64,000 bases of DNA. Origin: Ulva prolifera (taxonomy: Eukaryota > Chlorophyta > Ulvophyceae > Ulvales > Ulvaceae). The position numbers were made by a program, and so were the translations under genes. Below, in pieces: positions 33,190-43,399 of this stretch. The notes under the pieces were generated by a model. The model ran no database searches. It was not told where the DNA came from and saw only the letters and a program-made list of their open reading frames with translations. Location of the stretch: assembly GCA_023078555.1 (NCBI GenBank), contig CM041199.1:2483101-2547100 (forward strand), given 5' to 3'. Each line of letters opens with the position of its first letter. The first letter of the stretch is position 1.

Positions 33190-34653
33190 ATGTCGTTTGC
33201 AAGGCTGCGCGCCCTCCTCGCCGCCGCCGCGGCCGCCGTAGCCGTCTCGGCGCCGTCCGCCGCCGCCCAGGCCTCCCGCCAGTCCGCGCCGCCGCTGGAG
33301 TGTGGCGCTCTGCAGCAGAGCTGCTGCCCCGGCGCCGTCTGCGGCGACCCTGGCCTCGCGTGCAGCGTCGAGCGCTGCCGCCCGTGCGGCGGCCGCCTCC
33401 AGCCGGCGTGTACCGCCCCTGACACCCCGCCCTGCATCGAACCGTTCATCGTCATCGACGGCGCGTGCTTCACTGACCCCGGTGGAGACCGCGGAGACGA
33501 TACACCATCGACGCCCCCGGCCGAGAACCCTGACGATTCTCCGCGCACACCCCCCGCCACCGGCACCGGCGGGCCGGCTGGAGAAGGTGACGTTCTGAGC
33601 GCGCTGGATGTGCTTGACGCGTGTGGCGGAATCGGTCAACCCTGCTGCTTCGTGCGCGTGCCCGAGTTGGCCGCGGTCTTCGGCGTGTGTGAAACCGGAG
33701 CCTGTCCCCCCACCGGCCCCGCCACCTGCTCCGCCACAGCGCCGTGCGCCTTGATGAGTCGCGGTGGCGCGTGCTTCACGCGACGCGCGGTGACAGCGGG
33801 CGGTGCTGTGCAGGCGGCCGCCCGCCCGCCTCGAGGGCCCGCACCCGCTCCAGCTCCAACCCCCCTCCGGGCCCCCGCCCTGAGCCCAGTCCGAGCTCCG
33901 ACGGAAGCCCTGGACCGAGACCAGCTCCCGCGCCAAGCCCTGGGCCCCCTCCAAGCCCCAGCCCGGGGCCCAGCCGAGACCCAGGCCCCCCTCCGCGGCC
34001 TTCCCGGGACCCTAGCCCCCGGCCGAGCCCCCCTTCAGAATCCAGCCCAAGCACTGGTGGAGAGCCTAGCCCCAGGCCCCCGCCAAGCCCCCGGCCAAGT
34101 GCCCCCTCAGAGCCCCCAGCCGGAAACCGCCGGGAGCCTGGGCCCAGCCCTGGCCCCGCTCCAAGACCGCCTCCAAGCCCCCGGCCAAGCACCCCGCCTG
34201 ACCCCCCGTCAAACGTCCGCCAGGACCCTGGCCCCAGCCCTGGCCCCTCTCCAAGACCCCCTCCAAGCCCCCGGCCAAGCACCCCGCCTGAACCCCCGTC
34301 AAATGTCCGCCGAGACCCTCGACCCAGCCCTGGCCCCTCTCCAAGACCCCCTCCAAGCCCCCGGCCAAGCACCCCGCCTGAACCCCCGTCAAACGTCCGC
34401 CGAGACCCTGGCCCCAGCCCTAGCCCCTCTCCTAGCCCCCCGCGAAGCCCTCCCCCAGAGCCGCCGTCAAACGTCCGCCGGGACACTGGCCCCGGCCCCG
34501 GCTCCAGCCCCGGCCCCAGCCCCAGCCCCAGCTCCAGACAATCGTCAAGGTCCGGCAGTAGGCGTGCCCGCGAGTGAAGACACAGCTCCCTTAGGCGCGC
34601 CAGCCAGACCTACCTCTGCTGAGTTTGTGCGACTCCAGCTGGGAATTGTGTAA
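33190..34653 (+). CDS. Secreted Cys-rich protein with Pro-rich tail (tail frame in doubt)
   Basis: ATG 33190 opens a signal peptide (MSFARLRALLAAAAAAVAVS). Two Cys-rich modules follow. Module 1 has CCPGAVCGDPGLACSVERC, CRPCGG and DGACFTD. Module 2 has CGGIGQPCC, CETGACPP and GGACFTR. The paralog at 40156-40914 has the same two modules. After module 2 the annotated frame stays open to TAG-type termination at 34653, giving Ala/Pro/Gln-rich sequence. The next frame (33864-34577) reads a regular Pro-rich tail instead, with a 30-codon unit containing PSPRPPPSPRPSTPPEPPSN repeated about 3.5 times. Differences between the repeat units fall mostly at third positions of that second frame. A one-base change in the C6 run at 33860-33865 would join module 2 to it. 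Likely an extracellular matrix or wall glycoprotein (extensin/pherophorin-like tail); function inferred. Confidence 0.72.
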   Translation: MSFARLRALLAAAAAAVAVSAPSAAAQASRQSAPPLECGALQQSCCPGAVCGDPGLACSVERCRPCGGRLQPACTAPDTPPCIEPFIVIDGACFTDPGGDRGDDTPSTPPAENPDDSPRTPPATGTGGPAGEGDVLSALDVLDACGGIGQPCCFVRVPELAAVFGVCETGACPPTGPATCSATAPCALMSRGGACFTRRAVTAGGAVQAAARPPRGPAPAPAPTPLRAPALSPVRAPTEALDRDQLPRQALGPLQAPARGPAETQAPLRGLPGTLAPGRAPLQNPAQALVESLAPGPRQAPGQVPPQSPQPETAGSLGPALAPLQDRLQAPGQAPRLTPRQTSARTLAPALAPLQDPLQAPGQAPRLNPRQMSAETLDPALAPLQDPLQAPGQAPRLNPRQTSAETLAPALAPLLAPREALPQSRRQTSAGTLAPAPAPAPAPAPAPAPDNRQGPAVGVPASEDTAPLGAPARPTSAEFVRLQLGIV

Positions 34654-35140
34654 AGCATATGGCGCGGAACATGACTCAGTGATGCACGCTCCGAGCGCGT
34701 GTGTGTTTCCAAGAGAGTCTGCGTGAGACTGCAACCCAATCAAACAGGTGCACTTGCAAGCTCGACCCCCCCATGGCTTCCAGTATACATGTATACTGCA
34801 AATTCCAACGCGGCAGATGCGGCTTTGAAGAACGAGCGGAGTGCTTGAGAGAACTTATGAGTTGAGTGTTGAGTAGATCCCAGTTGGGCCTGAGATGCAT
34901 GTCCAGAGGTCCCACAGAGTTGATGTGGCGAACGCTTGGTTCCAAGGCATGCACACCAGCATGCATGCGGCCACCCGTTAGTTTTGACTGATGGTGTACT
35001 GTTGGGCAGGGGATAGCCCACAGCATGCATGTTATGTTCTATGTTATGTCCAGGGACAGTGTTCGCAGACAGGGTGCACCCGCAAACATCGAGGCACGGT
35101 GTGGCTGCGGCCAGATATCGCTCGAGCGTGTGCTAACGTC
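34654..35140. other. Intergenic, no gene supported
   Basis: 3' flank of the Cys-rich gene. Contains ATACATGTATAC palindrome near 34786 and a doubled TATGTTCTATGTTATG near 35030. Nothing coding seen. Confidence 0.35.
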
Positions 35141-36030
35141 GCGCAGGTGTGCGGTTCCCCTGGTTGTTGCCGCCGGTGCTACCTGCCTGGCTTGCCGTGT
35201 CCTTGTAACACATCTATGCGCGTGTGCACAACATGGATAGTGTAGCCTTTTTGCCTGTGTTATAATGAAAGACTCGGAGGCTGCCGGTAGCACCGCCAGC
35301 GCACAAGCGCACCAAAGCAACCAGGCTTGCTTGCCTGTGTGGTGTTCAGATGCATGCCGCGGGCTCTGCACCACTGAAGTATAATTATAGGTCATATCAT
35401 ATGTTATGACTCATATGTTATGACTCCGTCCGCGAGTGCTGTGGAGGGAGGCTGCGCGGGTGCCTGCCCGCTGAATCCATTCATTGTTGTGAGTCAGCCG
35501 AGCCTTGCACCTGGTTATTAGATGACTAGCCCCCCCGGGCTCCCCAGGCACCCAGACACCACCTTCCAGTGCAGCACCCCTGACCACGTTCCGGGCTGCC
35601 ACATCACCCCACCCTTCCGCCCAGCTGTTCCCGCTGCGGTCACCTTGTTGGGGTGCCGCCGCTTGACCCTGCGGAGGTGGTGTGACCGTGCGGAGGACGG
35701 CGGCCGACACCAAATGTATGCGCGGGACCAGGACCACATGCATGCGCAAGACCAGAGGTGCGGTCGACGTGAGCTCCCGTTCCCAGCCGCAATCTGCCGT
35801 GTGCACAAACTGTCGCGGTATCACTGTGAGCCCGAAGCCGTCAATTCCCGCAAGCGGTCGAACGATCATGGGAAGCGAACAGCGCTAGCGGCGCTACGTT
35901 GCCCCCCTGGCTGTAGCATATCTCACATTCCGCATGTACGGAAGACCACGGAAGTACGTTGACGCTCACAGACGCAGGAACAGTGACGCGTCCGTCCTGT
36001 CTCGAAGACATCAAATGGATATCCAAGTCG
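35141..36030. repeat. Direct duplication, copy 1 (paired with 37188-38084)
   Basis: Two blocks match copy 2: 35141-35412 with 37188-37477, and about 35606-36030 with 37647-38084. The blocks are estimated at about 90-95% identical by eye. The 177-base middle (35413-35605) is unlike its counterpart. It includes retroposon tails at 35147-35210 (plus) and 35268-35316 (minus). It ends at ...ATATCCAAGTCG, where composite block B begins. Confidence 0.85.
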
Positions 36031-37258
36031 AGCAACAACCAGAGGAACCGCACACCTACACACGTCACGCAGGCAAGGCAGTTTTGGCGGGACTCACAGT
36101 CTCGCCGCTTACAGGCCATCCGGCCTGAGCGGTGGGGTCCCCCTCGGGGGCCCCGCCCGCTTGACGCCACCACCGTGACCCGATGCTAGTCCGGGTCCGC
36201 TGGGCGTGTGGGATTCCTTCGTTGGCATGTGCAGCTGCAGGGACGGCTTGGGCGCTGCATCTTCCTGGGTACGGTGCGGCGTGGGCCGGCGGGGCTGCGC
36301 GACGGTGTGCCGGGCTGGCGTGGTGTGCTGTGGCTCGAGGGGTGGGGTGGGGTTTGGGGCTGGGGTGGCCCCCGGCCATCGGGCGGCCAGGATGGGCGGC
36401 ATCGGGCAGCTGTGTGTTGGGCGCGGCCCTGTCGTACAGCGGCGGGCGTTGCAGTGTTGGCGGTTGTGCTGTTGTGTGTGGGCCGTGGGGTCTGTGCGTG
36501 CGTGTGTGGATGTGTGGGTGTGTGCTTGGCGGTCTGCGGATCTGTGTCGTTTGCTGCGCGCGTGATGGGTTTTCTGGGCGTGGTGGGTGTTGCGTGCATG
36601 GGTGTCTGGGTATTTGCTTCGTCTGCTTGCTTCTTTCGCGGTGCTGCCCGCCTTGCTGCCTTTGTCCTTGTAACACACCTACACACACAGCCACACGCAG
36701 CACACATCAGCACACCCACGCAACGCGCTAGCAACAGCCACGCAACCGCACACGAGCCCCCTGGGGGAGGCTGGGGGTGGATGGGGCCTCCCGGGGGGGG
36801 GGGGGGGGGGGGGGTTGTTGGTGTTGGTGTTTCGGCGTGTTGGGCTTCGCGGCCTCGGCGTGTGCTTTCGGGCTCTGGCGCCGAGCTGGTGGCCGGGGGG
36901 GCGAGTGTGGGTGGGCGGCTGTGGTTGTGCATGCGGTGTGGGGGCTTGTATGTGGTTGTGTGGCTGTGGTCAGCGCAGGTGCTCACATTGCATGGGAGTG
37001 CTGATGTGTTACAAGGACAAAGCAAGCAAGGCAGGTAGCACCGCGAGCAACAACCAGGGGGACCGCACACCCACTCAACAAGCCACACGCAGCACACACC
37101 AACACACCCATGCAACGTCAGCACCCGCGCCGGCCACAGTCACACAGCCACACATGGAGTGTTAATGAATGCTGCGTGTGGCTGGTTGCGCAGGTGTGAG
37201 GTTCCCCTGGTTGATGCTCGTGGTGCTACCTGCCTGCCTTGCTGTGTCCTTGTAACAC
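36031..37258. mobile_element. Composite block of nested retroposon copies (B), inverse of block A
   Basis: Tails at about 36620-36678 (plus), 37006-37070 (minus) and 37190-37258 (plus), plus a partial tail at 36031. The block mirrors 26890-29361 on the opposite strand. It lacks the hAT element (empty site 36360-36367) and the 68-bp mini-insertion (empty site 36459-36477). A 22-base G tract at 36793-36814 corresponds to the C tract of block A. Long frames (for example 36186-37124 minus) are artefacts of GT/CA-rich repeats. Confidence 0.82.
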
Positions 37259-37475
37259 ATGTTATGTTATGTTATGCGCGTGTGCACAACATGGCTAGTG
37301 TAGCTTTCTTGCCTGTGTTAATTATAAGGAAAGACTCGGAGGCTGCCAGTAGCACCGCCAGCGCACAAGCGCACCAAAGCAACCAGGCTTGCTTGCCTGT
37401 GTGTTGTTCAGATGCATGCCCCAGGCTCTGCACCACTTTTAGGTCATATCATATGTTATGACTCATATGTTATGT

Positions 37476-37548
<73 letters not shown>

Positions 37549-38084
37549 GTTCCACACATGGTAGCAATGCATGATGCACCACAGATTTACTGTATGTGAA
37601 AGGCGCATCTCTAGATAGAGATTCTCAGAGGGCTGCGACCCACTCCCCCCCCCACCCTTCCGCCCAGCTGTTCCCGTTGCCGTCAACTGTTTGGGGTGCC
37701 GCCGCTTGACCCTGCGGAGGTGGTGTGACCGTGTGGAGGACGGCGGCCGACACCAAATGTATGCGCAGGACCAGGACCACATGCATGCGCAGGACCAGAG
37801 ATGCGGTCGACGCGAGCTCACGTTCCCAGCCGCAATCTGCCGTGTGCACAAACTGTCGCGGTATCACTGTGAGCCCGAGGCCGTCAATTCCCGCAAGCGG
37901 TCGAACGATCATGGGAAGCGACTCGCTTCGGAACAGCGCTAGCGGCGCTACGTTGCCCCCCTGGCTGTAGCATATCTCACATTCCGCATGCACGGAAGAC
38001 CACGGAAGTACGTTGACGCTCACAGACGCAGGAACAGTGACGCGTCCGTCCTGTCTCGAAGACATCAAATGGATATCCAAGTCG
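37188..38084. repeat. Direct duplication, copy 2
   Basis: Second copy of 35141-36030, about 2.05 kb downstream. It ends at the same ATATCCAAGTCG point, after which the sequences diverge. Its middle segment (37478-37646) is replaced by an AG microsatellite and unrelated sequence. Confidence 0.85.
37479..37547. repeat. (AG)n microsatellite, about 34 units
   Basis: Uninterrupted AG dinucleotides for 69 bases inside duplication copy 2, absent from copy 1. Likely to be length-variable. Confidence 0.98.
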
Positions 38085-40155
38085 CAGCGGCGGCAGGCGC
38101 GGCAGGTATGTCAGGCGACGTGGGTGTCTACAACTTGATCTCAAGTGCTCCGATGCAGATGCATATGTGCCAATTCGCATCTGCATCGGAACACGAGCCA
38201 ATCCCAGCGCGCGCGAGTACGTACTCGCAGATGCCCCGCGCGTCTCCCCTGTTGCGTTCGCCTGTGGCGACCCGCCATGCACGCCCTGGGACGTGCCCGT
38301 GTCGAAGCAGCCTCGATGTTTTTTTGTCTCGGGACATCAAGCCGGGCCTGTTGTGTTCGAAACATTTCACACCACTGCCGACGCGCACGCATCTGCCTGC
38401 TGCTTTCATCTAGAGATGCCCTGCCCCCGCTGCGGCCGCCGGCGCGGCATGACGCGTCGCACCCCGCGCGCGCCGTTCCAGAAGGGGGGCAAGCATGGTA
38501 ACCGTGGCGTGAGGCGCATCTGCTGACAACGTGCCTGCGATATCGATGTTGAGGTGTGCAAGCCACAAATGCCGGTCAAAGTTAACGGCCCGCCGCCACC
38601 GCGCCGCTGAGCATGGCACGCGTCGAAACGCCGGAAGGTTATCGCGATAATGATTACCGCGACAAAGATGGAGTTCGTGTGCGGGGTGCCCGTTTGCAGA
38701 CGTGCATTTCACGCAGGCCATCACCCGTGCGCTTCCATTTATGGCGGTCTGAGGCTTGAAGCGTACCGAGACGAGTCTAGCGAGCGACATTTGCAATTGT
38801 AGGAGCTGGTTGCACCGCCTGTTGTCTGCACGTCCACCGCGACACCACACCAACTGGTTAACGCGCCCTCCCAGCGTTGACCTGACCACTGCTGAGCTTC
38901 AAGCAGCCACGTACTGCAGCCCACAAGGATTCATTCAAGCTGAACTCGCCGAGATTCGAAGCCGTAATCAGCAGCGGAGGCGTGGAGTCTCTGGTGACTG
39001 CGGATCTGACCGTGCTGTCCAAACCTTCAACTCTGCGTGACATCCCTGGTGAGTTCTTGGCTCCAGCTTCCCCTGCCGCAATCTTTGCGCCTCCGGGGCC
39101 ACCTCAGCTTGCATTGTCGGGTCTCTGGCCTCAGCTGATTTCACCTGGCTGGAGTCAGCTGATTTCCACTGTGCCACTGGCACGGCCCTGTGAATCACAC
39201 TGACTCATACACGCGTGCCGCACGCCTCCGACATGTGATATCGGACTGCGAATTCAGACGTGCTGCCGCGCGCAAGACGCATCGAAACCATCGGTCCACT
39301 CGAGAATGACGCGCGCCAGTGCTAACACGTTATGCACGCCCCGCCAGGCTGCCATTCCTCTGGTGAGCACTCTCATGGCAGGGAAATCCGGATTTGTGGA
39401 TCCACAGTCCCTGCACGCTGCAGTGCACGCCATCCTTCAGCGACGGCTCGAATCTTCGCCTTGGCTGCGCGCAGCTGCTTCGCATGCATGCTGGGCCTCG
39501 CTGTATCATCGATTCTGGTCTTCATTCAACGCGCTTGTGCTTGTCTACAACTGGCCTGCCCCGCGCTTACAGAAGCATGCATGTGGGTGAAGCATGACTC
39601 CACTGCCTGGGTGTACGAAGTGCGATGTCGCACTTGTACTGACAGACTGAGAGGCGGGTGCGCTGCGCGCGAGGTGTGAGGGGTGTGCGCTCACAATTGC
39701 ACAGTTCCTGATGTGATTCCAATGATGCATTTGCAGCGCACCCTCCTCTCAGTCTCATAGTATGCGGTGCCTGGATTGCTGCAGCATCTCAAAGCACTGG
39801 GTGTCCTTGTTCGCAAGCAAAGCACGTGGTACCACCCGCGCTGGAGGGCCTTGCACACGTTGCATAGGCACCTATGTGGCCAGCTCTGGAGGCAGAAGCA
39901 GCAGCAGGTGTCTGGGTCATGCTCTACTTGATGAAGATGGTGGTGGATACACAGAGTGCACACTACTGTTGCCCCGGCCTTCAGAGTGCTGCACAGCAAA
40001 CCTTCGATGTGCTCATCACAAGCCTGCTTCCCTCCGCGTCTCTACTTTACCCTACCGCGACTCGACTGTACCCCGCAGCATGATGTGTCATTGCAGGTTT
40101 GCTGGCCGGCGTTAGTCATCACTGTTGCACAGGTGCAGGTCGTCAACACTGCAAG
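38085..40155. other. Intergenic; unclassified frames, no gene supported
   Basis: A plus-strand frame at 38167-38526 contains FFVSGHQAGPVVFETFH and CPRCGRRRG and could be an exon, but the splice limits are unclear. Near 39120-39170 AGCTGATTTC is repeated (QLISPGWSQLIS). The final 100 bases are 5' flank of the second Cys-rich gene. Confidence 0.3.
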
Positions 40156-40914
40156 ATGACGCACATACTCTTCGCAGCCCTCGCCGCCGCTGCGGCCTTC
40201 GCCGGCACCGCCGCCCCCGCACGTGCGAGCCGGCTACCATCCCTACGCGGTGACGCGGATGAGGGCCCTTCCCGGCAGCTCCTCGACTTCACGTGCGGCG
40301 GGCCGGGGGCGCGCTGCTGCCCCGGTGACATCTGCGGCACCCCCGACCTGACGTGCAGCGTCGAGCGTTGCCGCCCGTGCGGCGACCTGCTGGAGCCAGC
40401 GTGCACGGCCGTCGGCGCCTTCCCCTGCGAAGAGGGCCTCACCCCTATTGAAGGAGCCTGCTTCACCGATTCCGCCGGCGTCGGCAGGGGCTCGATCAAC
40501 ACCAGGAGGACCAGCGTTCCTGTTGTGGCCGTTGCGGACCCAGAGGAGCCAGACGAGGTTGCGGCCGTCGGGCCCGCCCCTGTCGCCGTCGAGCCCGCCC
40601 CCATCCCGGACGTCGGCCCGACGACCGACATTCTGCAGTTGATCGCCGACGCAGACGAAGACTGCGGCGACATTGGAGAGGCGTGCTGCGTGCTAGAGCT
40701 GGATGAGGAGACCGTGGGGGCATGCCTCACCGGCGTCTGCCCCTCGGATGGTGCCGCCGTGTGCGCGGAAGCCATATGCGGCATGCCGGACGGCGCCGAA
40801 GTGCAGGGTGTCTGCGTCACGACGCTGCCGGAGGATGTGGAGGTGCCGGTGGATGCCGGGGTGCCCCTCCCGGCCCCCGCCGCGGTGCCGGTATCGGCCG
40901 CCATGTTGGTGTAG
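40156..40914 (+). CDS. Secreted two-domain Cys-rich protein
   Basis: A single-exon 252-residue gene. ATG 40156 begins an Ala-rich signal peptide (MTHILFAALAAAAAFAGTAA). Module 1 holds CGGPGARCCPGDICGTPDL, CSVERCRPCGD, EPACTAVGAFPC and EGACFTD. A Pro/Ala/Val linker follows (about residues 115-165). Module 2 holds CGDIGEACC, GACLTGVCPS, AICGMPDG and GVCVTT. The tail is Ala/Pro-rich without a clear membrane anchor. Both modules and their order match the gene at 33190, which instead carries a long Pro-rich tail. The Cys spacing of module 1 (C-x6-CC-x4-C-x6-C-x4-C-x2-C) is not one I can assign to a named family. A role outside the cell, as wall, matrix or defence-like protein, is inferred from the signal peptide and paired cysteines. 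Confidence 0.8.
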   Translation: MTHILFAALAAAAAFAGTAAPARASRLPSLRGDADEGPSRQLLDFTCGGPGARCCPGDICGTPDLTCSVERCRPCGDLLEPACTAVGAFPCEEGLTPIEGACFTDSAGVGRGSINTRRTSVPVVAVADPEEPDEVAAVGPAPVAVEPAPIPDVGPTTDILQLIADADEDCGDIGEACCVLELDEETVGACLTGVCPSDGAAVCAEAICGMPDGAEVQGVCVTTLPEDVEVPVDAGVPLPAPAAVPVSAAMLV

Positions 40915-42239
40915 AGCACGCTGGTGGAGGCATGTGAGAGGGATGGTGCGAGTGAGGAGCGCCGCACGGCACTGACGCCTGAAGTGGGGAGGTGTGTGTG
41001 TGTGTGTGCGCTGGGCCTCATGTGTGCTGCATTGGGATTGATCGGTGTGGAGCATGGTTGTCGGTGTTGGAGCCTGCATCCAATGGTGGTGGCCAATTTG
41101 TACCGGGTGATGTGGGCCAACTGCTGTGGTGCTGAATTTTCGGAACAAGGGGATTCTGTTGTCGAGTGGACCGTGCTGCGGTACATATCGGACGGTCTTG
41201 CTTTCGTTTGACATGATTCATAGGTAGCTCAATTTGATAGAGTAGGCATTCTACTGTATACTATTCTACTGTAACTATTATTCTTCTTGCGATGTGCTTG
41301 TCAACCCCAATGTGTCAGCAGTTTAGGTCCACCATTGTATGTGCACAAGTGCGGCACCGTGCACTGCTCATTCAGGACGAAGGGAGATTGTAAATGCCGA
41401 TGGAACGTAACCATGTGGGGGATTGAAAATGTCTCAGATGCATCAACTACAGCGTTCCTGCGGAACAGCTGCTGCATGCATGGCCACAGGACTGGTCCAA
41501 TGCACGCATCCGCAAAATCCACAAGGCACATCCGTAGAGGTGCTCCCAATGTGCTCACAAGGCACAGGTACTCATCAGGCACATCCGCAGAGGCAGGGAG
41601 CACCAGAGGCACCCCATCAGCACAGCCACCCGGGTCCGCAGGGCAGATTCGCAGGAGTATGGAAGCTAGGAACAATCACGAGAGCAAAAGTTCAATGTAT
41701 CTCTTCCTAACATGTGTCATCGGCAACGCACACTGTTGGTCTGTAAACTGGTCCATCGGCGCACTGCTCTGGGATCCTGGATGTTACAATTGTCAGTGCA
41801 CTGCCATGGCCCCAACATCACAACTTCCAGACCTTGCATGCCTACTCACATGATGCCTGAGCGGAAGCAGATGGAAAGGTGTACAGGCAAGGGTGCACAG
41901 GCAATCACATGCAGCAGAATCTCCGATGTCACCAAGCAAGCGGGGCAGCTGGCATGACAGGGCGATACTCAGCTCCCACCCGAGCATCTAAAAAAATCTG
42001 ATATCATGCATCTGGGGGTCTATATGTTTCAGACAGCCCTGCACGTTCATCTCCAGGAAATTCCGTTCATTACCACTTGCGCTGACGTACTCAGCACCAG
42101 CTTCAGCGACACATCAGCGACCAAGACACATGCACAATTCCGCCGCATCTTCGCAGCAACGCCCACTGCGGCATATCCAATGGTATAGGCACATCATATG
42201 ACTACCACATACACACTCGTACCCGCTCGCACATGCACT
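40915..42239. other. Intergenic, no gene supported
   Basis: Starts with the 3' flank of the Cys-rich gene, including a (GT)n run at about 40993-41008. Short repeated CTATTCTACTGTA motifs lie near 41250. A minus-strand frame at 41301-41675 has no recognisable domain. Confidence 0.35.
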
Positions 42240-42726
42240 ACACCAGTCAAGTGGGTGGAGTGGGTTCGATTGCTCACAGTCAATTGGGCGGGATGCAGTC
42301 AAGTGAGTGGGGGTCAATTGAATGCAGTCAAACGGGTGGATTCGAGTTGGTGGGGTCAACTGGGTTCAGTCAATTGGGTGGAATGATGTCAAGTGGGCGG
42401 GGTTGAGCGGTGGGGGTCACCTGCGTTCAGTCAAACGGGTGGAATGAAGTCAAATGCGTGGACTTGAGTGGTGGGGGTCAATTTAGTGCAGTCAATTGGG
42501 CGGAGTCAAGTGGTTGGGGTCAATCGGGTTGAGTCAACTGGGTGGAATGAAGTCAAGTGGTTGGGGTCAATCGGGTTCAGTCAACTGGGTGGAATGAAGG
42601 CATGTGGTTGGGGTCAATTGGGTTCAGTCAACTGGGTGGAATGAAGGCATGTGGTTGGGGTCAATTGGGTTCAGTCAACTGGGTGGAATGAAGTCATGTG
42701 GTTGGGGTCAACTGGGTGCAGTCAAG
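42240..42726. repeat. Minisatellite with about 47-bp units
   Basis: Degenerate tandem units of the form GGTGGAATGAAGTCAAGTGG followed by TTGGGGTCAATTGGGTTCAG and TCAACTG. The last three (42588, 42635, 42682) are spaced exactly 47 bases and nearly identical. Earlier ones are more diverged, so the array has been homogenised at its right end. CAATTG and CAACTG alternate through it. The short GVNWVQSTGWNE-type frames read here are products of the repeat. Confidence 0.9.
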
Positions 42727-43399
42727 CAGGCAGTGCACCCACAGACTCTCATCGCAGCTATGCCACGCAGCTCGCGTGCACCTCTCAGAAGCACACAACA
42801 CTAGGCAGCCGAAAAAAAAACAAAGACTTTTAGATCGCGATGCAACATACCACTGCACCTGCACCACCAACTCACCAAAGCAGGTGCCCGCCACATGTCC
42901 ATGCCCAAGCACTCACTCCCCCACACATTCAGAATCGCCCCAGGACATCAGAATAATCATCACGCCATGTCTACTACGCACACTGCCAACGCAATGCTCC
43001 AGGCTAGTCCACTTTCGTAGCAGCCAGGGGCCCTCCCACACACGTAACTCCAAACAAAAGACAACATAACACCAAGCACCATGCCGACTGCCGCCACCAC
43101 CAGCTGCATCGGCATCAAGGGCAAATTCAGCGTCTCCCTTCTTTGGTTTTGGTTGACTTCCCCCATCTGCACGTTCGGCAGTCACCGCAGGCGCCGACTG
43201 CTGCTCACACTCGCTGCACAGTGGCTGCTGCAGTGGTGGTGCAGCACGAGCCGCATGCATGGCGGCCCAGGCCCCTCTATTTGCATGCCTTCAGTGGCAG
43301 CGCAGCTGCAGTGGTGCAGCACGAGCCGCCTGCATGGTGGTCCAGGCCCCTCTATTTGCATGCCTTCAGTGGTGCCAGCGACATAGGCGGTGGTACCAG
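42727..43399. other. Intergenic with a local duplication at 43238-43372
   Basis: A unit of about 60 bases containing GTGCAGCACGAGCCGC, CCAGGCCCCTCTATTTGCAT and GCCTTCAGTGG occurs twice, at about 43238-43300 and 43313-43372. No gene is firmly supported. Confidence 0.5.

Noticed and set aside
33016-34486. Minus-strand Gly-rich frames of 236 and 312 codons
   Set aside because: Antisense of the Pro-rich and Cys-rich coding sequence; Gly-rich because the sense strand is Pro-rich.
36186-37124. A 312-codon minus-strand frame
   Set aside because: Passes through several nested retroposon junctions and the G tract. No domain; the homologous block A frame is interrupted.
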